Assembly: GCA_018819135.1 (NCBI GenBank)
Contig: JAHJQK010000129.1
Span: 1-32,038 of the forward strand
Source of the DNA: Pseudomonadota bacterium
Lineage (GTDB): Bacteria; Desulfobacterota; SM23-61
Direction of reading: 5' to 3'
DNA: 32,038 bases
A program made the position numbers and the translations under genes. Shown piece after piece: positions 17,421 through 26,172 of the stretch. Position 1 is the stretch's first letter; the number at the start of each line of letters is the position of its first letter. The notes under the pieces are model-generated. The model did not search any database and had not been told where the DNA came from. It worked only from the letters and a program-made list of their open reading frames with translations.

Positions 17421-18734
17421 TTACCGGATCATCAGGCTCGGGAGCCAGATGGCGATGGCAGGGAAAACCATCACGATGGCCAACCCCGTGGATTCGACGA
17501 CCGTGTAGGGGATCACCGACCGGTAGATATCTCCCATGGTGATCCCCGGGGGAACGATCCCCTTGAGGTAGAAGAGATTGAACCCGAAGGGCGGGGTCAT
17601 GTACCCGATTTCCATGTTGATGATGAACAGGATTCCAAACCACAAGGGGTCAAACCCATGGGCCTTGACCACCGGCAGGAAGATGGGCACGGTGATCATC
17701 ATGATCCCGGCGGGGTCCAGGACCATGGCCAGGAGGAAGAGGACCACCTGCATGAAGATTATCGCCCCCCAGCGGCCCCCGGGGACGTAGGCCATCAGAT
17801 CGCTGATAAAATGGGGAGCCCCCATCCCGTGGTAGGCCGCGCTGAAACAGTAGGCTCCGAAGAGAATCCACATGATCATCCCCGTGAGCCGGAAGGTCCG
17901 CAGGCACGCATCGACCACCAGCTCCCAGGTCAGCTTCCGATAAACCACCGCGGAGATCAAGGACCCCAGAACCCCCATGGCCGCCGCCTCGGTGGGGGTG
18001 GTGATCCCTCCGATGATGGACCCCAGGACCATGATGACGATGAGGCAGGGCAGAATCACGGCCTTCAAGGCCTTTATCTTTTTTCCCCAGTCGCCCCACT
18101 CTTCCCGGGGAAGGGACGGTCCCAGGTGAGGCTGGAAGTAACACCGGACGGCGATGTAGGTGGACACCATGGCCAAAAGGAGCAATCCCGGAAACACCCC
18201 TCCCGCAAAAAGGCGTCCCACCGATTCCCCGCTGATCAGGGCGTAAATGATCATGGGAACGCTGGGCGGGATGAGGATGCCCCATCCCCCCCCCGAGTTG
18301 ATGCATCCCAGGGCCAGCTCCTTGTCGTACCCCCGGTTCAGCATCGAGGGCAGAGCGATGGTCCCCATGCTCACCACGGCCGCCCCGCTGATCCCGCACA
18401 TGGCCGCAAAGATGGCGCAGATCACCACCGTTCCGATGGCCAACCCCCCCCGCACCGGGCCGAACCAGAGATACATCATGTCGTACAGGTCGTTGGCCAC
18501 CCCGGACCTCTCCAGGATCATGGCCATGAAGATGAACAGCGGCACGGCGATCAGGGTGAATTTATTCATGGCCCCCCAGGTCTGGGCGGCCACCATGTAG
18601 AAGGCCTGCGGGCCCCAGGTGCCGTAAATGAAGACCATGGACACCCCTCCCAGGACGAAGGCCAGGGGAAGACCCAGCGCCAGGAAGAGGATGAGCGAGG
18701 TGAAGAAGAGGAAGGTTAGAAGTTCGATGTTCAT
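17421..18734 (-). CDS. dctM: TRAP transporter large membrane subunit DctM
   Basis: A 437-residue ion-coupled permease subunit of a TRAP-type importer with about a dozen hydrophobic segments. Family blocks include LALGLPLAFVLGG near the N-terminus, MCGISGAAVVSMGTIALP, WGILIPPSVPMIIYAL, GITTPTEAAAMGVLG and DPAGIMMITVPIFLPV. The ATG at 18734 overlaps the dctQ stop (ATGA). The frame stays open about 168 codons further upstream, across dctQ, but that extension is a shadow of dctQ in GC-rich sequence. Confidence 0.96.
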   Translation of the reverse strand: MNIELLTFLFFTSLILFLALGLPLAFVLGGVSMVFIYGTWGPQAFYMVAAQTWGAMNKFTLIAVPLFIFMAMILERSGVANDLYDMMYLWFGPVRGGLAIGTVVICAIFAAMCGISGAAVVSMGTIALPSMLNRGYDKELALGCINSGGGWGILIPPSVPMIIYALISGESVGRLFAGGVFPGLLLLAMVSTYIAVRCYFQPHLGPSLPREEWGDWGKKIKALKAVILPCLIVIMVLGSIIGGITTPTEAAAMGVLGSLISAVVYRKLTWELVVDACLRTFRLTGMIMWILFGAYCFSAAYHGMGAPHFISDLMAYVPGGRWGAIIFMQVVLFLLAMVLDPAGIMMITVPIFLPVVKAHGFDPLWFGILFIINMEIGYMTPPFGFNLFYLKGIVPPGITMGDIYRSVIPYTVVESTGLAIVMVFPAIAIWLPSLMIR

Positions 18735-19273
18735 AGGGTCTCTTTCTCTTTCGGTCTTTCCCCGATGGAATCCTCCGCTTGAAAAGCGATGCGGATGTCC
18801 TCCAGCAGCTTGGCAAACCCCTGGATGAGGAGAAGGATGGCTCCCACCGGGATCATCAATTTCACCGGATAGATGGGCGGGTTCCAGGCCGATTGAGAGT
18901 GCTCGAAGGTGGAAAGGGACTCCCAGGCCAGGGAACCGCCGTAGTAGACCATCATCCCGCAAAACATAAAAAACAAGACCGAGGTGAAGATATCGAGTTT
19001 GGCCTGGGTTCTTCGACGAAACCTGGAGAAAAGGATGTCCACGTTTACGTGGCCGCCCTTGGCCAGGATGTATCCCCCGGAAAGGACCACGTAGGCGCCG
19101 AAGACCATCTGGCTCATCTCGTTGGCCCAAACCGTGGGCGAATTTAAGGCGTACCGGAGGAACACTTCCAGCAGGAGCAGGCCGAACATGAGCAGAACGA
19201 GGAAGGAGATGAATCTCCCGCCCTTCTCGTTGATCCAAGTGACGGCTTGGAAAATCCGCTTTAAGGTATCCAC
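18731..19273 (-). CDS. dctQ: TRAP transporter small membrane subunit DctQ
   Basis: A 180-residue four-helix membrane protein that joins DctM. Family features are LLEVFLRYALNSPTVWANEMSQ and an aromatic-flanked last helix. The start is GTG at 19273, preceded by GGGAGAAAGG on the minus strand. It lies 124 bp downstream of dctP, a spacer that holds a strong hairpin. Confidence 0.92.
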   Translation of the reverse strand: MDTLKRIFQAVTWINEKGGRFISFLVLLMFGLLLLEVFLRYALNSPTVWANEMSQMVFGAYVVLSGGYILAKGGHVNVDILFSRFRRRTQAKLDIFTSVLFFMFCGMMVYYGGSLAWESLSTFEHSQSAWNPPIYPVKLMIPVGAILLLIQGFAKLLEDIRIAFQAEDSIGERPKEKETL

Positions 19274-19296
19274 GGAACCCTTTCTCCCTAAGGAAA

Positions 19297-19337
19297 GGTT
19301 CCCCGGCCTGAATCCCGCCGATTCGGGTCGGGGAACC
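19297..19337 (-). promoter_or_regulatory. Stem-loop between dctP and dctQ
   Basis: GGTTCCCC (19297-19304) pairs with GGGGAACC (19330-19337), and the pairing continues inward with two mismatches or wobbles to about 18 bp, leaving a small loop near CCGCC. There is no T-run after it on the minus strand, so it is less likely to be a full terminator than an mRNA-stabilising or attenuating hairpin. Such a hairpin would favour the binding protein over the membrane subunits. Confidence 0.6.
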
Positions 19338-19397
19338 TCCGGCTTGGAACGCTTCCCAATGATTTTTCTAGACAGGATTTCGAAGGGACCTCAACCC

Positions 19398-20438
19398 TCA
19401 CAGGTGGCCCAGGTCCTTCAGGAAATCCTTCATCATCCCGATGGCCTTGGCGTAGAGGGGATCTTTCTCCGCCTCCTTGTCCCAGATTTTCACCGCGGCC
19501 TGGGTCATCTTCTTCTGGTCTTCGGGCGGGAGGGTCAACACCTTCACTCCCTTTTCCTCCTGCGCTTTGGCCAGGACCATGGCCTCCAAATAGATGTACT
19601 CGTTGGTCCGCTTCCAGAAATGCTCTTCCAAGACCTGGTTGAAGGTCTCCTGAATGTCTTTGGGAAGGGCCTCGAAGGCCTTTTTATTGATCACGTACAC
19701 ATCCGTCCCCGAGATGGCCAGGGGGGGTTTCAGGTGGTATTTGCACATGTCGTAGAACTTCATGTCGTTGGCCCCCTGGGCTGCCCCCCAGTGGGCGCCG
19801 TCCACGACCCCGGAGGCGAGGGCGGGATAGATCTCCGGGCCGGGGAGGTAGGAGGCGGCCGCCCCGATGGAGGTGAGGAATACTTGGATCACCCCCGCGG
19901 AACGGAACTTCATTCCCTTGAAATCCTCCATGCTCCGAATGGGCTTTTTGACCACCAACTCATGGGGGTAGATCCGGTCGGTGAAATAATACAGGCCATG
20001 CTTCTCGAAGGCGAAGTCCTTCAGCATCTTGTCGTACCCGCGCTGCTTGAAGAAATAGGCCCCTTCCCAGTAGTCCTTGAAGGAAAAGGGAAGTCCGGCA
20101 GCCACCCCGGCCATGGGGATTTGTCCCAGGAAGTAGGAGGACGCAGTGCCGCCCATCTCGATCATCCCCCTCTTGGCGGCGTGGAAGATCTCGGTGGCGG
20201 GAACCAGGGAGCCGGCGGGGAAGGCTTCGATGACCAACCGTCCCTTGGTACGTTCCTTCACGGTATCGATGATTTTCAGCAGGCTTGCAGAGTAAGAGGG
20301 GCTGGCGGCCGGCCAATGGGATTGGCATTTCCATTTGATGACCTTGTCTGCCGCCAGTGAACTGTCCATCCCTGAGAGGATGAAACACCCGCTCAAGGCA
20401 AGGATAAAAACGATCGCCAGGCTCTTTCCATTTTTCAT
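19398..20438 (-). CDS. dctP: TRAP transporter solute-binding protein DctP
   Basis: A 346-residue periplasmic binding protein of the DctP/TAXI-like TRAP family. A signal peptide (KNGKSLAIVFILALSGC) is followed by mature sequence beginning near ADKVIKWKC. The family's ligand-binding Arg lies in the MKFRSAGV block, with GVVDGAHWG downstream. The ATG follows GGAGGAAGG. It heads dctP-dctQ-dctM-lplA. The ligand is probably an organic acid, but it cannot be assigned more precisely. Confidence 0.94.
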   Translation of the reverse strand: MKNGKSLAIVFILALSGCFILSGMDSSLAADKVIKWKCQSHWPAASPSYSASLLKIIDTVKERTKGRLVIEAFPAGSLVPATEIFHAAKRGMIEMGGTASSYFLGQIPMAGVAAGLPFSFKDYWEGAYFFKQRGYDKMLKDFAFEKHGLYYFTDRIYPHELVVKKPIRSMEDFKGMKFRSAGVIQVFLTSIGAAASYLPGPEIYPALASGVVDGAHWGAAQGANDMKFYDMCKYHLKPPLAISGTDVYVINKKAFEALPKDIQETFNQVLEEHFWKRTNEYIYLEAMVLAKAQEEKGVKVLTLPPEDQKKMTQAAVKIWDKEAEKDPLYAKAIGMMKDFLKDLGHL

Positions 20439-20664
20439 TGACCTTCCTCCTTTCTTTTTCAGAAAATTCCCAAGCCAAGGAATGCAAAAGCGATTATCTT
20501 ACCCCTCCTTTCTTTTCCCCGGCAATTCCAATGCCGGCTTGATTTCTGGTCTATCAATATTGAAGCCTCGAAAACGAGGAGAGCTTGTCACATTTTTAGT
20601 CAAAAGTAAAAATCGAGGGTAAAAAATAGACGATATCAGAACCGTAAAGAAATTCTTTTCCTGC

Positions 20665-20693
20665 CTTATATGGGAAAGCTTTATAAAAGTCAA
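20665..20693 (-). promoter_or_regulatory. Putative sigma-70 promoter of the TRAP operon
   Basis: On the minus strand TTGACT (20693-20688) and TATAAG (20670-20665) are spaced by exactly 17 bp, five of six matches each. The dctP ATG is about 225 bp downstream, leaving a long leader that could carry regulation. Confidence 0.5.
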
Positions 20694-20843
20694 GCAAAAA
20701 TTTCGACGGTGTATATTTCGACCGGTTTTTTCGCCTCTTTAACTTTTGCCTTTTTCATCAACCCGTAAGATTTTTTCAGTACACTTGATCAGCAAGTCAA
20801 GATAGCAAGTTATTTCTTCTTCATGCAAGTAATGATGATGATC

Positions 20844-20989
20844 TCGTAAAAAGTCAAAATTGGGATGGCAAAGTAAAAAGCTCCATATGCAAGGCGCGCA
20901 AAACCTGTAGGGGCACGAAGCATCGTGCCCCTACTAAACCGCCGCAACGACGAAGGTGAAGCGCAACGCCGCAGATGGACTTTTTACGA
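20844..20989. repeat. Palindromic MITE-like element with internal hairpin
   Basis: TCGTAAAAAGTC (20844-20855) and GACTTTTTACGA (20978-20989) are perfect 12-bp inverted repeats bounding 146 bp. Inside, 20907-20918 and 20923-20934 form a second perfect 12-bp stem with a 4-base loop. A degenerate further copy of the end sequence (GTAAAAAGCTCC) starts near 20873. It has no coding capacity. It resembles the short palindromic elements that are scattered through many bacterial genomes. Confidence 0.7.
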
Positions 20990-21055
20990 AGCCATCAAGT
21001 AATAAGTGGTTTAGGTGGGGTAAGGCTCTGATCTGGTTATTTTGTGAAAATCTGG

Positions 21056-21865
21056 TTATTCCGGGCTTTTCCACTTTTTTTGACGGAACGCTTCGTAGAC
21101 TACCAGTCCTGCCGCCATAGCCACATTCAGGGAATCGACGCCCGGAGCCATAGGGATGGTAAACAATCCGTCGGCCTCTGCCAGTAATTTTTTGGGTAAT
21201 CCCGCGCCTTCCTGGCCGAAAAGAACAGCCGTTGGTTTAGCAAAATCAATCTCCCAAAGGGACCGCCCTACTTGAACCGTGGTGGCCCAAAGCCGATAGC
21301 CTTGGGAACGCAACTTTTTCAAGCAATCCTCCATCTCTTGATCTTGCAGAAAAGGAACTTGAAAAAGGCTGCCCATGGAGGCTCGCACTACCTTGGGGTT
21401 GTAAGGGTCAATCATGTCCTGGCTTAAAATCACGCCAGCAGCCCCCCCGGCCTCTGCCACCCTGAAAATCGTCCCCACGTTCCCAGGATCTTGGAGCCCG
21501 GATAAAAGGAGAATGATTCCATCCCGCTTGAAGATTTCTCCCCAGCTTCTTTCCTTCATATCTAAGACGGCTAAAATTCCTTGATGGCTTTGGGTGTCGC
21601 AGATCTTTTCCATCACTTCATCGCTGACGTAGAGCCACTCTGCATTTTGGATTTTTTTTCGGGCGGCAGAGAGTAATTCGGACCCCCCTGCTTTATTCTC
21701 CAGCCGGGGGCTGTAGACTACCTTGCGGAATTGCCCAGGGTGTTGTAAAGCCTCTGCCAGCAAGCGCATCCCTTCGATGAAGTATTCTCCGCGAACATGA
21801 CGGTGTTTAGCCTGCTTGAGGAGGCGGACTTCCTTTATCTTAGGGTTGGCCTTAGAAGTGATCAT
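21056..21865 (-). CDS. TrmH/SpoU-family RNA 2'-O-methyltransferase
   Basis: A 269-residue SPOUT methyltransferase. The N-terminal substrate-binding domain (KHRHVRGEYFIEGMRLL) is followed by the SAM-binding knot with LLSGLQDPGNVGTIFR, ASMGSLFQVP, VLFGQEGAGLP and the terminal SLNVAMAAGLVVYE motif. The ATG at 21865 follows AGGAAG. The frame is open much further upstream, but that part is a palindromic repeat and shadow of the next gene. Which rRNA or tRNA nucleotide is methylated cannot be read from the sequence. Confidence 0.93.
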   Translation of the reverse strand: MITSKANPKIKEVRLLKQAKHRHVRGEYFIEGMRLLAEALQHPGQFRKVVYSPRLENKAGGSELLSAARKKIQNAEWLYVSDEVMEKICDTQSHQGILAVLDMKERSWGEIFKRDGIILLLSGLQDPGNVGTIFRVAEAGGAAGVILSQDMIDPYNPKVVRASMGSLFQVPFLQDQEMEDCLKKLRSQGYRLWATTVQVGRSLWEIDFAKPTAVLFGQEGAGLPKKLLAEADGLFTIPMAPGVDSLNVAMAAGLVVYEAFRQKKWKSPE

Positions 21866-21871
21866 CTTCCT

Positions 21872-21949
21872 AATGCGGAGTTCGGAATGGTGAATGCGGA
21901 ATGAACTTGGCAATGGAAATTCCGCATTCCGCACTCGGCATTCCGCATT
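21872..21949. repeat. Imperfect palindromic intergenic repeat
   Basis: The left arm (21872-21902) and right arm (21919-21949) each begin and end with AATGCGGA/ATGCGGAAT units in inverted orientation, with a diverged centre. The core unit ATTCCGCATT is repeated. It fills most of the gap between the methyltransferase and HNH genes. Confidence 0.65.
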
Positions 21950-21960
21950 TAGCAAGGAGT

Positions 21961-22563
21961 TTATTCTTCCAACAATTCTACATTCCAGTAAGAAACGTCC
22001 ACCATGAAATCCAAGAAGGGAACCCATTCTCTGCGCATGACTTCCTGGAGGGATACGTTGAGAGGCGGCGTCCAAGCGGGTCTCCTGGGCTGTGAGATCA
22101 ACTTCATCCGGGCTTGTTCCGGGGTCTTTCCGCCCTTCTTCCGGTTGCATTGATGACAGCTGCAGACCACGTTCCCCCAGATAGATGTTCCACCCTGGTA
22201 GCGCGGGATGATATGATCGAGGTTGAGATCGAGGCGGGGGAATTTTTTTCCGCAATACTGACAAGTGTTTTTATCCCGGGCAAAAATATTGTAGCGGCTG
22301 AACCGGACGCGGCGTTTGGGGACCCGATCGTAAGCGATGAGCAGAATTACCCGGGGGACCTTGATGACTCGATCCACCAGCCCGATGGTTTCATCATTCC
22401 GCTCGATGCTTAGCTGATGCCAGCTCTCGTAGTCGAAGGTTTCGTACCGGGAATTTACGGCTTTGGCGATACCGGCATAAAGCAGACAGAAGGCGCGGCG
22501 AACCGTGGTTATCTGCACGGGTAAAAAAGATTTATTCAAGACTAAAACATTGGAATGGATCAT
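21961..22563 (-). CDS. HNH endonuclease family protein
   Basis: A 200-residue protein with an N-terminal domain common to chromosomal HNH proteins (SNVLVLNKSFLPVQITTVRR) and a C-terminal HNH/zinc domain. The zinc Cys pair is CQYC and the second pair CHQC; the catalytic His is in LDHIIP, followed by GNVV and the second His. The ATG at 22563 was preferred over TTG at 22569. Such genes are widespread near housekeeping genes in Desulfobacterota and cyanobacteria and are probably not restriction enzymes. Substrate is unknown. Confidence 0.9.
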   Translation of the reverse strand: MIHSNVLVLNKSFLPVQITTVRRAFCLLYAGIAKAVNSRYETFDYESWHQLSIERNDETIGLVDRVIKVPRVILLIAYDRVPKRRVRFSRYNIFARDKNTCQYCGKKFPRLDLNLDHIIPRYQGGTSIWGNVVCSCHQCNRKKGGKTPEQARMKLISQPRRPAWTPPLNVSLQEVMRREWVPFLDFMVDVSYWNVELLEE

Positions 22564-22649
22564 CTCCAACCTCTCACCTGCATCCTTGACCCCTTGAATC
22601 CTTGAACCCCTGTATTATTCCCGTTCACCCCTTTGGCCTTGGGAATCCT

Positions 22650-24086
22650 TCACTGCAGAGCTTGACGCAAATTTTCGAGAAGTTCTTTCTCCTCACTTTC
22701 GGCCACCGTTCTTAAGTCTAACAAAATTTCTCCTTCTTGTACACGAGCGATCACTGGGGGGTCGCTTTTTCTCAATCTTTCCTCCAAACTGGCCACGGAT
22801 GTTTTCAACGGGCGAAGGGCGATGACCCGGGTAGGGAGTCCCTGCAAGGGAAGGGCTCCTCCTCCTACGGGAGAAATTTCTTCTCTTATCTTCACCTGAC
22901 AGGAGGAAGCAAGGTCTCTGGTCAATTGGCGCTGAAGTCGCTTGACCCGGCGTTCCAGCTTTTCTACCGGGCAGGTAATCATGTTGAGTACCGGAATTCT
23001 TTCAGCGGCCTGCTCATGGTTCCAATATACCCGGAGAGTGGATTCAAGCCCCGCCAGAGTGAGTTTGTCGATCCTTAACGCCCGGTTTAAAGGATTCTTT
23101 TTTATGAGATCGAGGTATTTCTTCTGCCCCAGTATAATTCCCGCTTGCGGTCCGCCCAACAATTTATCACCGCTGAAGGTGATCACATCCACCCCCGTCT
23201 CTAAGGCTTCTTGGACCGTGGGCTCCTTGGCTATCCCGTATGGAGACAGATCCACGAAGCACCCGCTTCCCAGATCTTCCAGCACGGGCAATCCATTCGC
23301 CTGGCCCAAAGCAACTAAGTCCTTTAAAGAAACTTCGGCTGTAAAACCCAGGACCCGGAAGTTGCTGGTATGCACCTTAAGTAATAAAGCGGTCCTTTCG
23401 TTGATGGCCCGTTCATAATCCTCAAGGTGGGTGCGATTGGTGGTTCCGACTTCTACCAGTTGAGCTCCGCTTTTTTTCATTACATCCGGAATGCGGAAGG
23501 AACCTCCAATCTCGACCAGCTGGCCCCGGGAAACAATAACTTCTTTCCCTTCGGCCAGGCTGTTCAGAGCCAAAAAAACGGCACCGGCGTTATTATTAAC
23601 CACCAGGGCAGATTCGGCACCCGTAATCAGGCGGAGGATTTTTTCCACGTGTTCATGCCGTGAGCCGCGCTCGCCCGAGGTAAGATCGAATTCTAAGTTT
23701 GAGTACCCGCCGGCAATTTCCTCGATGTACTGCAGGGCTTCCGGAGCGAGCGGAGCCCTACCGAGGTTGGTATGCAGGACCACACCCGTGGCATTGATCA
23801 CGCGTCGAAGGGAAGGACGGGCGGTCTTGGTTATTTCCTCCTTTACGGCAGCCAGCAATTCCTCCCAGGCAACCCCTATGGAGGCGGCCTCTTGCAGGTT
23901 AGCGCTGTTTAAAATGGCTTGGCGCTTCTGCTCCATAATTCTCCGGATGGACCCGACAACCAATTCCTTGGAATATTTTTTTAAGTGAGCTTGAATTTGG
24001 GAATGACGGAGAAATTCATCGACCGCGGGAAGGGCTCTTAGGTACGGTTGTTTGTCTTCAGGCTCCATACCTCTGTTTTTCATCAT
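22650..24086 (-). CDS. selA: L-seryl-tRNA(Sec) selenium transferase
   Basis: A 478-residue PLP enzyme that converts Ser-tRNA(Sec) to Sec-tRNA(Sec) using selenophosphate. Visible landmarks are RVINATGVVLHTNLGRAPL, the VVNNNAGAVFLALN block, and the PLP lysine K308 in TFSGDKLLGGPQAG. Length and motifs are normal, so the gene appears functional. The ATG overlaps the stop of the gutted alcohol dehydrogenase (ATGA). No selB, selC or selD was found in this window. Its presence supports reading the TGA codons of the hydrogenase large subunit as selenocysteine. Confidence 0.97.
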   Translation of the reverse strand: MMKNRGMEPEDKQPYLRALPAVDEFLRHSQIQAHLKKYSKELVVGSIRRIMEQKRQAILNSANLQEAASIGVAWEELLAAVKEEITKTARPSLRRVINATGVVLHTNLGRAPLAPEALQYIEEIAGGYSNLEFDLTSGERGSRHEHVEKILRLITGAESALVVNNNAGAVFLALNSLAEGKEVIVSRGQLVEIGGSFRIPDVMKKSGAQLVEVGTTNRTHLEDYERAINERTALLLKVHTSNFRVLGFTAEVSLKDLVALGQANGLPVLEDLGSGCFVDLSPYGIAKEPTVQEALETGVDVITFSGDKLLGGPQAGIILGQKKYLDLIKKNPLNRALRIDKLTLAGLESTLRVYWNHEQAAERIPVLNMITCPVEKLERRVKRLQRQLTRDLASSCQVKIREEISPVGGGALPLQGLPTRVIALRPLKTSVASLEERLRKSDPPVIARVQEGEILLDLRTVAESEEKELLENLRQALQ

Positions 24087-24462
24087 GCGGCCATCAGGAC
24101 CGGAACAATTTCCTGAGGGTCGGTAACTTTACGGATGTTGGAACGCATGGCCATATCAGCAACCGCTAATTTGGCTATTTCTTCCAGGCTCTCTTCTCCC
24201 GGAAGACCCTGGCTCCCCGGCCAACCACCTGGAGAGAGGAGTCGGGAATGGCTTCGGGGAATAGCGCGACATATCGTTCCCCCAGAGTGTCCAGGAGGGA
24301 TTGCACCATGGCGCTGTCTTTCAGGGTCACGTCGGTAACTACCAGGGCTTGGCGTATTCCCAGATAGTCCATTTCTTTAACTGTTTCTTGCAAAGCTCCT
24401 GCACCGAAGACGATCTTGGTGGGAAGGTGAAAATTGAAGGTGAAACGGTCTTTATAGCTCAT
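24083..24462 (-). pseudogene. Iron-containing alcohol dehydrogenase remnant (internally deleted)
   Basis: The first ~80 codons (down to about 24220) are the N-terminus of a group III Fe-ADH: FTFNFHLPTKIVFGAGAL and QALVVTDVTLKDS. The last ~40 codons (to the TGA at 24083-24085) read SLEEIAKLAVADMAMRSN and end in VLMAA, like a Fe-ADH C-terminus, but in a different frame. The intervening ~250 residues, including the metal-binding His and Asp residues, are missing. This is a decayed gene with both ends kept. Its start is 2 bp after the upstream 86-aa gene and its stop still overlaps selA, so the operon layout is preserved. Confidence 0.8.
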
Positions 24463-24464
24463 GG

Positions 24465-24725
24465 TTATTCTTTCTTAAGGGGTTCCAGAATCTCCACCAG
24501 TTCGATAAGATCCTTATTGATCGTTAAGAAAGATTTGGGGGAGGCGAAATCTTTTGATTCCACATCCGTGATGCTGAGAAATTTCCTCTCATCGTTCAAG
24601 ACATCCGAAAACCTCTGGCGATCTGCCAGCAGATAAACGAAGCCGGTGTATGAAGAATCAACTGTTTTAACCCAGACCCTTACCTTGCGGAATTTTTCCT
24701 TCACTTTTCTTTTTTTCTTTTGCAT
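24465..24725 (-). CDS. Conserved hypothetical protein, 86 aa
   Basis: A short basic protein beginning MQKKKRKVKEKFRKV, followed by a beta-rich segment (VWVKTVDSSYTGFVYLLA) and a motif SDVLNDERKFLSITDV. It has no signal peptide or membrane segment. A strong GGAGG-type site precedes the ATG. It is the first gene of the putative operon with the Fe-ADH remnant and selA. I do not recognise its function; the sequence pattern suggests a small RNA- or nucleotide-associated beta domain, but that is only a guess. Confidence 0.75.
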   Translation of the reverse strand: MQKKKRKVKEKFRKVRVWVKTVDSSYTGFVYLLADRQRFSDVLNDERKFLSITDVESKDFASPKSFLTINKDLIELVEILEPLKKE

Positions 24726-24774
24726 TTCCTCTTCCCTCCTCGGAAAATGCTATCCTGAGGTATTAAGCTATTTT

Positions 24775-24803
24775 ATGATAAATAAATGGATCAGAACTGT
24801 CAA
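24775..24803 (-). promoter_or_regulatory. Putative sigma-70 promoter of the selA operon
   Basis: Minus-strand TTGACA (24803-24798) and TATCAT (24780-24775) are separated by 17 bp, six and five of six matches. It lies 50 bp upstream of the 86-aa gene. The left target repeat of the 318-bp element begins at 24807, only 3 bp upstream of the -35 hexamer, so the insertion just spared the promoter. Confidence 0.55.
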
Positions 24804-24806
24804 GAG

Positions 24807-25144
24807 ATCTATTGGCCTTGCCCCCCTTCACTTTTTATTTTCTCTCATGATTTCAGAAGGATTATCAGGACCCGGCGGGGAGATGCTGCGCGCCGGCCAA
24901 ACGGTGGGATCAAACCTTTCTGCACCCCTCACTTTGCCTCCGCAAAAAGAGAGCACAAACAACATATATCTTTGCTACAGCGGTGGAAGTAAAGCTCCAA
25001 GTCATGGCAGAACCACCACCTTTTGGCCCAGCGCAGGATCTCCCCGCCGGTGCTCCCTCTTTCATCACCCTCCCGTCCGGGCTTCGTTAATCAAAGTAAA
25101 TTCATCAACCCATTGAAAATTGAAGGGGGGCAAGATCTATTGGC
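24807..25144. mobile_element. Non-autonomous (MITE-like) element with TIRs and 10-bp target duplication
   Basis: Perfect 14-bp terminal inverted repeats CTTGCCCCCCTTCA (24817-24830) and TGAAGGGGGGCAAG (25121-25134) bound 318 bp. Immediately outside, the direct repeat ATCTATTGGC occurs at 24807-24816 and 25135-25144, which looks like a target-site duplication. Inside, a second inverted repeat pairs 24872-24891 with 25031-25050 (one mismatch in 20), and the similarity continues inward for about 15 bp. No ORF longer than a chance frame is present, so transposition would need an enzyme from elsewhere. Confidence 0.75.
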
Positions 25145-25178
25145 TGGGGAATTGGCTGGGGCGATTTTGATAGTTGCA

Positions 25179-25207
25179 TTGTCTGGCCAATATTTCTCTG
25201 GTAGAAT
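25179..25207 (+). promoter_or_regulatory. Possible sigma-70 promoter of prmA-rsmE
   Basis: TTGTCT (25179-25184) and TAGAAT (25202-25207) are spaced 17 bp, four and five of six matches, 57 bp upstream of the chosen prmA start. It is downstream of the mobile element, so it would not depend on it. Confidence 0.35.
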
Positions 25208-25263
25208 ACAAATTAACAACTGGAAGTGACGAAAGTGGACTGCCGGGATTACAGGGAGCTGAC

Positions 25264-26168
<905 letters not shown>

Positions 26169-26172
<4 letters not shown>

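Larger units (their letters stand above)
20439..21055. other. Intergenic region with TRAP promoter and palindromic element
   Basis: This 617-bp stretch holds the long leader of dctP, a putative promoter (20665-20693) and a palindromic element (20844-20989). A 64-codon minus-strand ORF (20499-20693) overlaps the promoter, matches no family I know and was not called. Confidence 0.6.

Noticed and set aside
17409..18719. 436-codon plus-strand ORF opposite dctM
   Set aside because: It is low-complexity His/Gly/Asp/Pro-rich sequence typical of the antisense of a GC-rich membrane protein gene, while the minus strand encodes a clear DctM.
18735..19238. Long upstream extension of the dctM frame
   Set aside because: It overlaps the whole of dctQ, has no family similarity, and DctM family sequence starts at the ATG at 18734, which has the expected ATGA overlap.
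19122..20360. 412-codon plus-strand ORF opposite dctP
   Set aside because: It is the antisense of a clear TRAP binding protein with signal peptide and ribosome-binding site.
20499..20693. 64-codon minus-strand ORF upstream of dctP
   Set aside because: It overlaps the putative promoter and leader of the TRAP operon and shows no protein-like composition or family.
24817..25134. A tRNA-Sec (selC) or other structured RNA inside the element near selA
   Set aside because: No UCA anticodon loop, long variable arm or T-arm consensus was found on either strand. Terminal inverted repeats and target duplication explain the structure better.
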